From Leptidea sinapis (lineage: Eukaryota > Arthropoda > Insecta > Lepidoptera > Pieridae), in NCBI RefSeq assembly GCF_905404315.1, contig NC_066267.1:9934501-9998500 (forward strand): 64,000 bases of DNA. The letters are read 5' to 3'. Shown here piece after piece: positions 22,401 through 37,400 of this stretch. Under the pieces are notes generated by a model that ran no database searches, was not told the DNA's origin, and worked only from the letters and a program-made list of their open reading frames with translations. Each line of letters starts with the position of its first letter. Within the stretch, counting starts at the first letter, position 1. A program made the position numbers and the translations under genes.

Positions 22401-25400
22401 TGGTTTAGGCTTGAAAGTGTATGGTATGCTAGGCTAATAACTATCAAACATTTTGACAGTTAAAACAATAGCCAAAACCTACAGTTTAGTATAAATCTAA
22501 CGGGAGATATACGATTTTTACAAGTTTATTTGACCATCAATTCGTTTTTTAATCAACTCAAATAACAGTTGTTACATAAACAGGTTTAAGTCACTATATT
22601 ATTTTCCTTGTATTGTAATCTACACACAGTCACTTCAAGTATAAGCAGGCTGGTTGTAAAGTAACTGTTTTGGTTTCGCGAGTTAAGACCACTATCCACA
22701 CTCCCCCTATATAAGAATAGGGATAATTAAAAAATAAAATTTGAAAAACAAAATTTTATGAACGGTGCGGGACTCGAACCCACGACCTCTGGCGTTCCGT
22801 GCCAGTGCTCTAACCAACTGAGCTAATAACTGTTCAACTCTAAACCTAAGGTTTAGGTTTACAAGAGCGACATCTCAAGTAAATTTCCTAATATGCAAAT
22901 ATTGGGGTTGAGCAGGTTATCAACTGTGAGAGTTGAACAAAGCATACAAGATTTTATGATGATACGACACTCGAACGGTAAGCTCAGTTGGTTAGACCAC
23001 TGGCACGGAACGACAGAGGACGTGGGTTCGAGTCCTGCACCGTTCATAAAATTTTATTTGTGTATTAATCCTAGAAGTGAGGGTTGTCACTTAAAAAAAA
23101 ACATAACAAATTGTTTAGGGGTAATTAATCGATATTTTTACATATTGTCATTCAGTTCAATTATTTTATAAGCTGAGGTATGTATGTGTGTATTTGTAAT
23201 ACATGTAAGTGGGACAAATGAATACAAGGGATTAAAATATTTTCAGTATTTTCGTATTTGATAGATTATGACAGCTGTGAAAACGTCGAAAAATAAGTAT
23301 AGACTTTAAAACTTAGCTCTATTTTCAGGCAATTCACGTACACTATCACAGAGTGTCATACAAATCGCGAGTGTAAGACGTAGCTTGTCACGTACACTAA
23401 AGTTATATTCCTGGCGAGTTTTTATCGGTTGTCTAAGAGACTCTTTTTTTTATGGAATAGGAGGACAAACGAGCGTACGGGTCACCTGGTGTTAAGTGAT
23501 CACCGCCGCCCACATTCACTTGCAACACCAGAGCAATCACAAGAGCGTTGCCGGCCTTTAAGGAAGGCGCTTTTTTTGAAGGTACCCATGTATCGTCCCG
23601 GAAACACCGCATAAGGAAGCTCATTCCACAGCTTTGTAGTACGTGGAAGAACGCTCCTTGTAAACCGCACTGTACAGGACCGCCACACATCCAGATGGTG
23701 GGGATGATATCCTAACTTGTGGCGTGTCGTGCGAAGGTCACTCTATAAATTATCTAAGCTTACGCTCATTAGGTTTTGGAAAACCAACTTGGGTTTATCA
23801 AATAAAATTTAATTTAAAACACGTCAAAATGATTGAAGCTCAAAACGTAAACAGTAATCAAATGTATTTTGTCCCTTTTATGCACAGTTATAAAGACTGA
23901 ACACACTTGATCAAGGGATTCGGTATGAAGGGCTAGCGAGCACTTGTGAATTTAGATTTACAAGAATTCTGATCAGCACTTCATTGTAATGGATAGTACC
24001 TACCACTTACCATCAGTGAAGGCTTTGCGTGTCTCGTCACTTTTCACCAATGGGAGTCTCCTTTGCACAAGATTCCGGCTAGATTATGGGTACCACAACG
24101 GAGCCTATTTCTGCCGTGAAGCAATAATGTGTAAGCATTATTGTGTTTCGGTCTGAAGGGCGCGCAACTAGTGAAATTACTGGGCAAATGAGACTTAACA
24201 TCTTATGTCTCAAGGTGACGAGCGCAATTGAGCGACGCAAGACAGCACACGATATCATTATAACGGTCATTTTTTTAAATGAAAATAAAGGACGTGCAGC
24301 TGATGGTAATTGATACACCCTGCCCATGCAGTGCCACTCAAGATTCTTGAAAAAACCCAAAAATACTCAGCAGCACTACAATTGCGCTCGTCACCTCGAG
24401 ACATAAGATGTTAAGACTCATTTGTCCAGTTTTTTCACTAGCTACGGTGTACTTGTGAACTACCTTCGGACCGAACACAATAATGCTTACACATTACTGC
24501 TTCATGGCAGAAATAGGCGCCGTTGTGGCACCCATAATCTAGCCGGCATCCTGTGCAAAGGAGCCTCCCACTGGTGTAAAATAACATAGTGTAAGTCTAT
24601 GTGTATTGCAGTTTTAGAGGTATTTACAAAAATCACTATGATTTTGTATAATTATATATGGCAATAAGGGCCGAGACGAGCAGGACGTTCAGTTGACGAA
24701 AATTGGTACCCCCCGCCCATTACAATGCAGTGCCGCTCAGGATTCTTATAAACACAAAAATGCTGAGTGGCTCAAGTCTACTAAATTCAAAACTGCACAT
24801 TTAGAAGCATACGCACACATAGCACCGCACGATATATATATTATGTGTGATTATTGTAGGCAAAGCTCCTGTGATTCCCATGGGGTTTGCAGCAGAATGT
24901 GGATGAGGTGATCATTTAGCATCAGGTGACCGGAAAATTCGTTTGAACTCCCATTTCCATAAAAAAAAACACATTTATTATACTTAATTGTTCTTTCAAT
25001 CCACAATCTATATATATAAAAATGAATTGCTGTTCGTTAGTCTCGCTAAAACTCGAGAACCGCTGGACCGATTTGGCTAATTTTGGTCTTGAATTATTTG
25101 TGGAAGTGCAGGGAAGGTTTAAAAGGTGAATAAATAGGAGAATGATCAGAATTAAATAAAAACAACAATTTGGTTTACCTTTGATGTGTCCCCCCTTGTT
25201 CAGAAAGCAAATTGAAAGAATAGTTTAAAATGAACAACTAATAAGAATTATTATATCTTTCTAACTTTCTCAGGTAAAAAATAAACTTAATTTTGGCTAA
25301 CTACGGTTGGTAGATTAATAACAGTTGTTAACTATCTATCAGATTATTTTTATGTAGACTGATAAGTCCTAAGTTTGAGAGTGACAATGAAGTACATAGG

Positions 25401-28400
25401 CTTAAATTGCAACGAGTTCGTGCAAATCAAACAGCCATAATATTGTCATTCGAGCTGAAAAAACACCTGCCGGTGAACACACAAGGAGATTTAATTCACC
25501 CACCATTGACGAAGTGGCAGTTGTTATTGTGGGAGAAAATTTACAATCTAAAGCAATTATTCTTATTTCGAATATTTGTTTTGTATGGACATATATTCTA
25601 TTATTGACAAATTCATTAAAAACATTATTCTGTTTATTATAAACAGAACAACGTCTGTCGGGTTAGCTAGTTTTAAGTATATTTTCATAATTTATATTCA
25701 ATTCAATTTTGCTAAAAGAAATGCATCTGTTTTAATACAATGTTAGGTATGTTGGTATGAGTCACTCCTTTTTTAATTATTCAGCCGCTTATAATCAATT
25801 TGGAGTGCTTCTAGAATACATTTTACACTTTTAGATTTACTATACACAAAATGGAAATCGTTGCAAATAAAAAAGTAGTTGTTTTTCGGGATTCCTGTGG
25901 TAGGCAATGTATTCGTCAAACCCATACGTGTGTAGATCTATGGATAGGTCTTAAAAAATTATATTGAGGTTTAGAATATCATTTTTTTCTCAACTGAATA
26001 GTTTGCGCGAGAGACACTTCCAAAGTGGTAAAATGTGTGTCCTCCTCCTATAACTTCTATAATAAGAGATTGATAAAACTAAAAATTATTTGATGTACAT
26101 TACCACGCAAACTTCCACAGAAAATTGGTTTGAACGAGATCTAGTATGTAGTTTTTTTTTAAATACACTATTGTTAAAACATCGAATAAAATTACAACGA
26201 ACTACAAGAACTTTTATATTAAATTACTTGCTGCTACGGAACCCTTCATGGGTGAGTCCGACTCGCACTTGGCCGATTTTTTTATGGAAATCGAGACCAT
26301 TAGAGCTGATGTTTCGTTATCACGAAAACCCACATGGTGGAACTAAAGAGAGAAAAAAATGGCCATTCATTAAACCCGCGCTCAACGTATTACAGAAATA
26401 CCCGAATAAATAATTTGTCATTATAACTTCGGATGAGTGAGCAAACACAGGATATATTAAACCTTATCTCCGATGTGCTGATGATCTCTGTAAAATCCCA
26501 TGAGCTTTTTATGTAATATGCTATTGCTAATCTGCGATTAGAAACGTTAAAAGTGACTTTCATAAATAAAAACAAATTTTGCGTACGTACAAAGTACTCA
26601 TGTCAGAAATGAAACCTCCATTGCAACCTCAAAATTTCATAGAAAGTCCTGGTACATGTTGCTAGGATCACACATGACTCCAACCGCTATGAAAGACATT
26701 TCTATCACCGCTACCACGTACATGTTCTCCTGGTGTAGTGTGAAGAAAATTTAATATGTGTAAATTATCCGTGAAGTGAGAGTTATCACTTAAAAAAAAA
26801 CAAATTGTTTACGTTTAATTCAAATTCAAAAAATTTTATTCAAAATAGGATGTGACATCACTTATTGAAAGTCAAAAAACTACCACCCATTTCAAAATGC
26901 ATGCCTCAGGCCTGAGAAGAATGGGCGCAACAAACTCAGCGGGCTTTTTTTTTCATCAAAAATATGTTTTACAATTAAAGTAACATTGTACAATTAAACT
27001 TATTATTTAATAGCCTGAACTCCATTCCCAAACTGTGGTATCATTAAGAAAGTCATTTATGTTATAGTAACACTTACCACACTAACGTTTATTAACAATT
27101 CTTTTGAATAACGCAATACTTTTGTTTTGAACATTTTCTGGGATCCTGTTGTAAAATCATATACATCGCCCCACAAAAGACTTGCTGACTCGACTTAGTC
27201 GAGTAGTAGGCATTATAAGCTTATGTCTGTTTCTGGCAAATTCACTTATGTGCCTATGAATATACGTTACAATATCAAGAAAATATTGAGATGCAACAGT
27301 CAAGATGTTAATTTCTTTGAATTTTGCTCTCAATGATTCCTTAGGGCCTAGGTTATAAATAGCGCGAATAGCCCTCTTCGCAACACAAATATTGTATTAA
27401 TATCGGCAATATACTGTAGGACATAATACTATGGAAATAACCAAACTATACAAGTCGCGCCGTATCTATGTCAGTTAATTGTCAAATCTTTTTAACCGCG
27501 TATGCTGCAGAACTAGGTATGTTCGCCAATCCTTCAATATGGGGGCCCCATTGTAATTTGGAATCCAGAGAAATGCCAAGAAATTTAGCAGCAATTTATA
27601 CATAATAAATATGATATATAGTTATATATAATAACTTTGTATGTCATATTATTAAATTCGCCTTGATGAAGTTTTCATTTCTGTGAAACATATTTAATAA
27701 CCATAAATATTTATTTTATTATTCCTTAAGCCAAGCGAGTTGAACAAATATAGCAAGATTTATGTACGACGCGTGATTAGCCGGTTAGCTTAGCGATGAG
27801 ACCTGAACTCTGGAGGCGTACTTTCATAAATTGAATCATCCACGAACTTTGGTGGAAATATGAATTTGAATTACTTATAAAATATTTGAACAATAATATT
27901 CCGTGCCTAGTCGCGTCTCAGGTGCCGTGTCTCGGTTTTGGCCGGATAGCATAGATTCTAGTTATACAGTTTCTAGTTACAGACAAATCTGAAAAATATG
28001 AAATTATAGCTACAATTAAACATTTTTAATCCTTTTGCTAAATTTATTTACATAATATGTAATTTATTTATACATTTTTGAGACATCTCATACATGCATA
28101 CATGCTTCTCAATACATTTTTGATAATGTACTGTATGTTCATAAGCACATTGAGGAATTTTCTAGAAACTGTGACATTCATAATGTTAACACGAGGAACA
28201 AACATAAACTTGTTATGCCTACTACTCGGTTGGGTCGAGTTAGTAAGTCTTTTGTCTTTACAAAATAAATGTGTTAAGAAATTTAAAAGAATTGTTAAAA
28301 AACGTTTGTGTTGGAAAGGTTATTATAGTATAAATGATTTTCTTAATGTCACCACGGACTGGGAATAAAGCGAACACCCTCAGGCTCTTTAATTATAAAT

Positions 28401-31400
28401 GTTTATTGTACGATATCACATTGTAATCCAAATTTTATATTAAAAAAAAAGCCCGCTCCCATTCTTCTCAGGTCTGAGGCAGTCTCTTTTGAATAGGTGG
28501 TAGTTTTTGACGTTCAATAAGTGATTTTAAATCCTATTTTGAATAAAAATATTTGAATTTGAATTTGAATATGCAAACCAAAAAGTCTAATAAATATATT
28601 TACAATACTATGATTACATAGCATTAAAACTATAATTACGGAGTAGTTTACCAAGAATACTGGCAGCATTTCTACGTTGGATAGCTAGGGTGATACGTTA
28701 ACCAAAATAGCTGTCAGCGATTGGGTTTTCAGCAGCCTAATCGGGGCCAGTAGATAGTACTTTGTACATTCTCTGCACCTCTGGGCCCCACGAATCAAGT
28801 GTCTCTACACCGAACGGCATAAAGATGTAAGACTCACTGAGACCGAAATAATTGCCACGTTTGCTGCCTTCGGCAGTCGAAGCAACAGCCCCAGCACCAA
28901 ATGACATAACTTGGAGCCAGTATGTCGACACAAGTCTCGTCCCACACCAGCGCCCTTCCCCGTGACCAAGTAAATACTTTAAATTACAATCTTGCGTAAA
29001 GTTCGAATCTAAAAATATAACTGTCGAATATTTCCGTTATTAGATTTAGATTTGCTATTATCAATTTCCTTCTACGGAAATTAACTTTCAGCATTTAAAG
29101 TATTGTCAAACGACAATGAAGACGACAAAATTATACAACTCTGTTAGTCATATCGGCTTGACGTCGTATGGTAAGAGCAAAGGTTATGAAACTAGGGGTT
29201 AAATATATAATAATAAAAATGTAACTTTTACGCAAAAATCTAATGTAAAAATAGAGTAAATGAAAGAAAATAAAACCTCAGACATTTTGTTGTTGAAAAA
29301 TTTTTGTAGTTGTTAAACGATGTTATTTTTCACTAAAACGATCAGACTATTTCCGTATACAAAAACATGTTTTTCCAGTTCTACAAATTTAAGGTACTCA
29401 AAGTTAAGTACAGTTGTACTGTTTTATAACTGTTATAAGTTCGATAAAACTGCCATGCTAAGAATCGAACGCACGAACAGTGCAGTAAAGGACAGTGATT
29501 CGATTGATCGTAGGTTCCATAGAAGCCTACATTAACAGATCTATAGTTTTTGTTAAGAGATAATTAATACCCATATCATATCCATGTCTAATGACTACAT
29601 ATTATTATAAAACGAAGTCCTCAGCCGCGTTTATATGTCTGTTCGCGACAAACTCAAAAACTATTGCACCGATTTTCATTCTGTTTCCCCAATGAATAGC
29701 GTGATTCTCGAGTAAGGTCTTAGTATACAATTTGTTAAGTTTTTGTTTACATTTTTCTAAACAATAACGATATTAGGTGGAGGTGGTCGAAAAAAATTTG
29801 CCGTCTGGAAGCTTTCATTGAAAACGCTGTCTAAGCCCTTTGATTTATAACAAAATAGTGTATGGTGAAATTGTGTATCTTATATAGGTATACAGAAAAG
29901 TCAGCGAGGGCATATGTCTATCTCTTAAGCATTACATACTATATCCATTTTAATACTTTAAAAAATAGGCAATTATAAAGCGTAGTGTAAAAGCTGTTTA
30001 CACGTATACTATATCAATCCTTATCACTTTATTACAACATATTATAAAATCATTAATTTCCGATGGCTTTAGACTACATTCCTGAATACTTAAGTACCTA
30101 AATCTTTTTTTTTGTATTGACAGAACAGCTACAGTCTGTCGGTTCAGCTAGTCATTTATATGAAGCACAATATCGGCGTTTGAAAATTTTATTACTCAGC
30201 AACCATGATTGGTAGATAACCCCATATAATAGTATAAATCATTGGATAAATTTTTGAGATAAAACTAAAAATTGTTGAGTTCGATTAAAAGCTGTTCAGG
30301 TCCAAACATTTTCGAAAAAGTAACATTAAAAATGAGCTTCATTCACTAGAACGAGCCAACAATGGCAGGAGACAATTTCATCAAAGTCAAAAGTATTTTA
30401 TTGACATAAAATAAACAGATTGCTCGTCAACCAACCAACGTCAAAATATACAATTCAAATACATGATAATTAAACAAAAGCTTAAACATATATATAATAA
30501 AAATAATGCAAGCCAGTAAAACAATTCAAGGCTGTTCAACCTTCATAAAATAAAATATTAAAACTAACAACTAAACTAATATTCAATTCCACATTGTAAT
30601 ATCGTTTACGTAATAATCAATAATGTAATATGCCTTAGACATGAGTCTGCGTTTAATAAAAGATTTAAATTTATTTATTGATAATTAATATTAAATTTAT
30701 TTATTGATAATTGATACACTTTTTGCTAATTTATTGTTAAATTTAATACCATTGCATGCAAAAGAATTGTTTGTTTTATAGAGCCTAGTAGAGTCTCCAT
30801 CTCCCCGTGTACTTCAAAACTGTGTCTGTAGTGCTAAAAGAATTTTGTTTTATCATTATTGGGACTATTGGGACTTGTTGAAAGTTAGCATCTAGCACTT
30901 TCGAATACTTAATCCTCAGACCTGAGAAGAACAGGCCTAAGAAACAATATGTTTATAAGATAAAATTATATTACACACAATATATATTTCTTTACTAAGC
31001 CTGTTAGCAAATGCAGCCGGTATTAAGTTGCTTAAACAGCTATTTCTTTCCCGAGTCATGGTTCCTATAACATAAAGCCATTTAGGAACCTTCACCACAC
31101 CAAGGTTCTTTAACAATTCCTTTGAATTTTGCAACACGTGCTATCCAGTAATTGCATTAGCAACGAAAGACTGATCAACTGGTTGAAGTCGTGCTCTAGT
31201 AGACACAATAAGACAATATTTAAACCAACCTGGTTAAGATTCTTTGCAATTAATTATAATTGAAATAATTTTCCCACCAAGAAGGTTTATTGTAAAGTTG
31301 ATTGGCAATAATCACAAGTTCACAAAACTTAAAGTTTTTAAAGTTAGAGATCTTTAGTAGTGCTTTGATTTCTCTGTAGACACCATATTTATGACCATAA

Positions 31401-34400
31401 AATATAGCACATAACTCTATCTATTTAATTTGACTTATCTCTACGTTTCTCTACTCCAGCTCTACATTTTAATAAGAAACTATTACTTTATTGATATAAA
31501 CTCTATATCACTGTATCAACCTAATAGCTGTACGATCAATAAATCATTGTAATTATCCCGAAACTGAAAAAACTATGAGCTTTTTAAACCTATTTGGATT
31601 ATTACGATACCAGGCTAAAAGTATTGAAAAATACAAACAGGGCTTACAGTTACTTATATTTAGGTATAGTCGTTACTGAAAAAAATGATCTTTTGAAAGT
31701 AAAATATTTTAGATTTTTTTAATTTAAAAATATAATTTTACTTCTACTTTGAACCCAGTAGTATATTTATATTAATAAATGTGTTTCATTATTCAAACAA
31801 AAAATTTATAAAAATTACATTTAAATTAAAATTCACATTAAACGAGATATTTTAAAATTATTTAGAGAAAAACTACTTTCCACTACTGCTCTGATAACAG
31901 TCTTGTAATTAATGTAAAAAAAATAACAAAAAAACAACTTCAATAACATTATTCCAAAACAATAGATGAAATATGCAATAAAAATATAAAAATAATTTTG
32001 TAATTTAGTTATTTCATCTTATTCTAGTAACGATTAATCTTATTTTTAAAAGGCATAAAAGGCATTTATTTTCTCAAAATTGATTCCTTTAGAATTCTTT
32101 TTGATGTAATTTCTAATATACTAGATACTACTACGGCTTCGGGAAAAAATGGCGCTCTTAGAGAGAGGAAGGGTCGCAAGAAACTCTCCCAGAAGTTTTA
32201 ATCGGGAGTCGGTTAAAAATATAATGTTGGGATTACATACATCAGTTGTAGCTTAGACCCGTTGGAACCCTTATAGATTATTGACAATATTGAGTCTCAA
32301 TTGGTAAGCATTTTTTTAATGGAAATAAATAAGGGACGAGTGGAGCAGGACGTTCAGCTGATGGTAATTGATACGCCCTGCCCATTAAAGCCCAATGCAG
32401 TGCCGCTCAAGATTATTGAAAAACCCAAAAATTCTTTGCGGCACTACAACTCCGCTCGTCACCTTGAGACATAAGATGTCAAGTCTCATTTGCCCAGTAA
32501 TTTCACTAGCTACGGCGCCCTTTAGACCGAAACACAGTAATGTTTACAGATCACTGCTTCACGGCAGAAATAGGCGCCGTTGTGGTACCCATAATATAGC
32601 CGGCATCTGGTGCAAAGGAGCCTCCCACTCGTAATTGTATTGGGACCGCTTGCTCAGCAACAGTACGCCTTCGCATGTGTCGTTCTGCAAGTTGTCTACC
32701 GCATTAAAACAGTAAGGACCTCATGCCTCTTCTAAAGGGGCTGAAACTCCCACCGGCTTTCGATGATGACGAAAAAGAGCCCCTTATGACAGCCTTAAGA
32801 GTCGTTGCAGTCAGAAGAGTCCATTCGAAAAAAATATTATTAGTAATCTTTAAGAATTATTTATTGGTTATAATATTCAGTATTAAATATTAATTGTCAA
32901 TTTTGTCTATGAGGTCATTTGTAATTTCATGCATTGATTTTTGCACTGCTTTCAATAATACACTTCTGCAAAGCTTGCCGCTGTATCTACCTTTCCGATC
33001 TAATAGTTTTTCCAAAACATAATTAATATAGGTATTATAATATATTACTAGCTGATGCCTGCGACTGCCTGATGTTCACGTAGATAAAGGGATTGATAAA
33101 ATAAAAAGCAAGTTTGGAATTAAAGATTATCTCATGTGCTATTCCAGTTCCGGTTCCCGTTTTCGCTCCCGTTCTCAATATATTATATGAATCTTATTTC
33201 GAGGAAGATTGATAAATGGCAAACCAAACTTTGTATTGATATAGTTTTAGCTCATCGATATGAATTTCAGTTTCTCACAAATCCCCTGGAAGCTAAGGAT
33301 TTATTCAGGATAAAATGTAGCCTATGTCCTTTTCCAGGCTCTGGGCTATCGCTGTATCAAATTTCATTAAAATCGGTTCAGTAGCTCCGGCCTAAAAGCA
33401 TAACAAAGAAACTTACATTCACATTTATAATATTAGTAGGTATAATGTATTTCAAAGGATATAGAGGATACACGGAATAGTAAAAAAAGAAGGACTCCGC
33501 GCCGTTATATTAACAAGTGAAGCACCTTAATACATCGCACGAGGGTATTTTTTTAAATATTTTATTGCGACGCAAACTGATCTGTCACAGACGATAGCAA
33601 TTCTCATAATGGCTGCCGATCGGCTTGTATTAGTGTAAGTGTATGCGTGGGGCTATGTATTTACACGTTTACCGGCTTGTTTTGGTGCTTCACTGTTATG
33701 TAAAGTGACACGCAGTCCTTCTTTTTTTACTCATCCGTGGAAGGAAACAAATAAGTTTTTATTTAAATTACGTCAACTCCAACAACTCACCATCCCAGCA
33801 AATCAGACGTGACTATACAGCTCATAGTAAAATATATACGTGACTTAGCTGTGAAATATATCGATAAAATGTATTTAATATCTTATTACTTTTGCAATTA
33901 ACAATGTAATGTAATAAACTTACTTATTGTAGAATGCTTATTTTTTAATTGTTATTGATTTTTACACGATTATTTATCAAAACATTGAAAACATATTTCG
34001 TTTATTATATGAACTTATATTATAAAGGGCACTGTGTTTGTGTACAACACAAGGATAGACGTTGTTCTTTACATTTAAAACAAAATACTGCTTTTTTTGT
34101 GAATTTGTCGATAATATTTTATAACATCAAGAATTATTTCGTAAAATATGCTCCTTGTTGTTATAGTAAAATTGTTTTACAGCAGAACTCATGCTGTCAA
34201 ACCGTGCGTCAATAATTTCTCTCAAAAAAAAATGTCAAAACAAATATTGGAAATAAAAATAATTATGGGTCCCAAATTTAAATAAAAACTATCCTATCTC
34301 TCAAGTGGGACTTAACTGCACTCCATGAAGTAATCCCCATTAAAATCCGTTCATTAGTTTAGGAGTTCACTAGAAACAAACATCAGGACACTGGATTTAT

Positions 34401-37400
34401 ATATATTAAGATTTTGACGATACAAGTAGTATCCAAGTAGACCTTTTCGCAACGTTTTTACTACTAAACAACGCTAAATTTGAGGTTCATATTTTGACTG
34501 GTTTACTTAAATGTTTTGTAGCAAACATTAACAAGACAATCACCTATTAAACCATTAGTTATTTCAGAACTGTATACAGTGCTTGCGTTAACTACCGGTT
34601 TACGCTTTCGCCCTTTTATTACATACGCGAAGTTGCAACTTTTTCAACTGTCAAAAGTTCAAAGCAAAATTTGACAATGTGTGATTCACCTTTAACATTG
34701 CAACGTTAATTTGGGTGTTGTCGGCAACGTGGAGGATTAGATACCGTATTGTTTGGAGAGGTATTTTGATTCTTGGAAATATCCGGTTTTATTTATGTGC
34801 GATTTTACATAACAATTTGCATATAGAGTATAAATTCATTAACATTTTTAGTAGATCTTTTCGAAACTTTAACTATATTCTACAAAAGTGTTGAGAATTT
34901 CAATACTTTATTTACACTATATAATTTGTGCTTGAATATTCTTCTGGGAATGCTTAAATACGTCTGCATATGCTATGTATTTAGTAAAACGCATAATCTG
35001 CGTGAGGCTTGTAATCCTTGGTATAATTATGACTAGTTTTGTCTAGGCCAGACTAGTTTTTAGACATTCGGCCATATTCGACGAATAGAATCATTACAAG
35101 ATTTAAGAATTCATTATCCACCAAATTAAATATATTTGTTATAACTTAAGTTTTATGTCTGTTGTCATAATAAATTGTTGGTCCTTACCAATTGAAGATT
35201 GCTCCGTATCTATTAAGTCAGTATTACTTTCATATTTTTTTTTACTTTATTTCAACCCGGATTATTATCATCATGTTTATTGGATAATTAAACGAGGATT
35301 ACTTCAAGGAGTGCAGTTCAGTCCAACTTGAAAGATAGGATAGTTTTTATATCAATTTGGGACTCTTATTTTTTTATTTTCAATATTTGTTTTTTATGGG
35401 CATGTTTTCTATGAGCGAATTTATTGACGTACGGTTGGACAGTTCTGCTGTGAAGCAATTTCATTATAACAACAGGGTGCCTATTTTACAATAATTCTTG
35501 ATGAAAGTAGTTTTTCATTTAAATAGAATACATAGGTCACTCTTAGGCCCGGTACCACCCAAGCGGAGAGGAGAGGAGATGTCTGATTTCTTTGTATAAC
35601 TTGGTGCCGCGTCGGGCGATCAAACGGCGCGGTAGAGCGAACATACGTGTAGGCGATTGGCCGGAATGCGTTATTTGACGTATTCTTTTCGTAGACATCA
35701 CTTGACTCATGACTGATTTCGAGCTCTCATCGCTCACATCGCCACTATGCACAGCTCACATCTCCTCTCAGCTTTGGTGGAACCAGCCTAAAAATTTCGC
35801 AACTGATCTACTCTCGTCTCCTCTCCTCTCCGCTTTGGTGGATATCGAGCCTTACGATATATGCTTACACGTGGAGCGATCTTTACACAAGGATGCAAAC
35901 TATCCAGTTATACGCAAACATAATGATATCGTCCTTGAAAATTCAATTCAATAACGTTCTATTTTCCTTATTTTACGACCAAGTACACATAAGTCAATGC
36001 GCAATTACAATACCTACCACTTTCATAGGTAATTGGTTTCCATTTCAATTTGCATAAATTATGTTTAGTACTCGAAATAATTCAGCGTGTGAAGTTAAAT
36101 GATGGTAGCTTACAAATTGTCTGAACAATAAATGGTTTTGAACTATGATATTAATTAGCAGTAACAACAGATTATAGGCACATAAGTAGATTTGCTAGAA
36201 ACTGCCATAACCATAATGTTAACACCAGTTGCTACTACTACTAAAGGTTGATGCATCAAATATACAATAATTTATATTTATACAATAAATTCTTAATTAC
36301 TTTTAATGAAATATTTTATATTATTTAAACACAGTTCATTTATTAGATGCAGCACCATATTAACAATTTTTTTTTATGTATATTGTAAAATACATTTTTG
36401 ATTGAGTTTCTTGTATGTTCTTCATACGAGGTCTACTTTTTACGAACATAATATAGTCAATTCAGTAATTTAAAATAATATTTGTATGAGTAGTGCGCTT
36501 AGTTAAACTAAGCGCTTTTGAATCGCTAATTGAATAAAGTTAATTTGACTTTGACTTTGAAATGCCTACGACGATGATGTATCTAAGTGTATACTTTTAC
36601 AACAAGATTCCAGAAAACGTTCAAAACAAAAGTATTACGTTATTCAAAAGAATTATTAAAAAACGTTAGTTTCTTATTGATATCACAGATTGGGAATGGA
36701 GCAACAAAAAAGACTGACTTTCTTGTTCCCGATCTTCTCAGGTCTGTGCATACATTCTCGAATGGGTGGTAGTTTTTAACTGTCAGTGATATCATATAAA
36801 AATATTTGAATTTGAATTTTGAATTTGAGCAGATCTACTTTTGATAGCACATCAGTTAGTTTTGTTCCATCTCATATTGAACTATTCCACACTATGTCCT
36901 ATTTCTTAAGACCTATCATGTTCCTTATCATTTCTTTTCACGTTCTTAGACAATATTTTACCTTTTCTCTTTTCTTCTTCTTTATTTTTAAGATCAAAAA
37001 TCAATTAAGCTACAAATACCTTACAGATATTGGTGAATAGTTATTGATTATTACAAGCCAATACAACAATATTTGACTGTTCTTTGTTATGTTTGTCCTT
37101 GCATCATACAAAAACTACTGCATGCAATTGAATGAAGTTTTCAACTATGTATTGCTAGAGCTCGACTTTATTGCATTATCTTATTACCGCATTATTTACA
37201 TTCATCCCGTATATACTCTCAATTATCTCGTGAATGGGATTAGGAAGGAAAGAGGGAATGTGATGGGATTATTCAAAAATATCAGATCAGCGGACTGTGT
37301 TACAAGTATTTTTTAACTACAATGTACATGAATAAACTTTAAACTAACAGTTTCATTTCACACGCTTGTAGTGAGGCGTGCCAAAATGACATAAAAAACA

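Noticed and set aside
22760..22835. Functional tRNA gene on the minus strand
   Set aside because: A and B boxes and a near-cloverleaf are present, but the anticodon loop has C instead of U at position 33, the acceptor stem has a mismatch, and the sequence recurs as an inverted repeat.
23429..23690. Several 60-85 codon frames on both strands as small proteins
   Set aside because: They overlap a LINE 3' end found again at 56346-56680.
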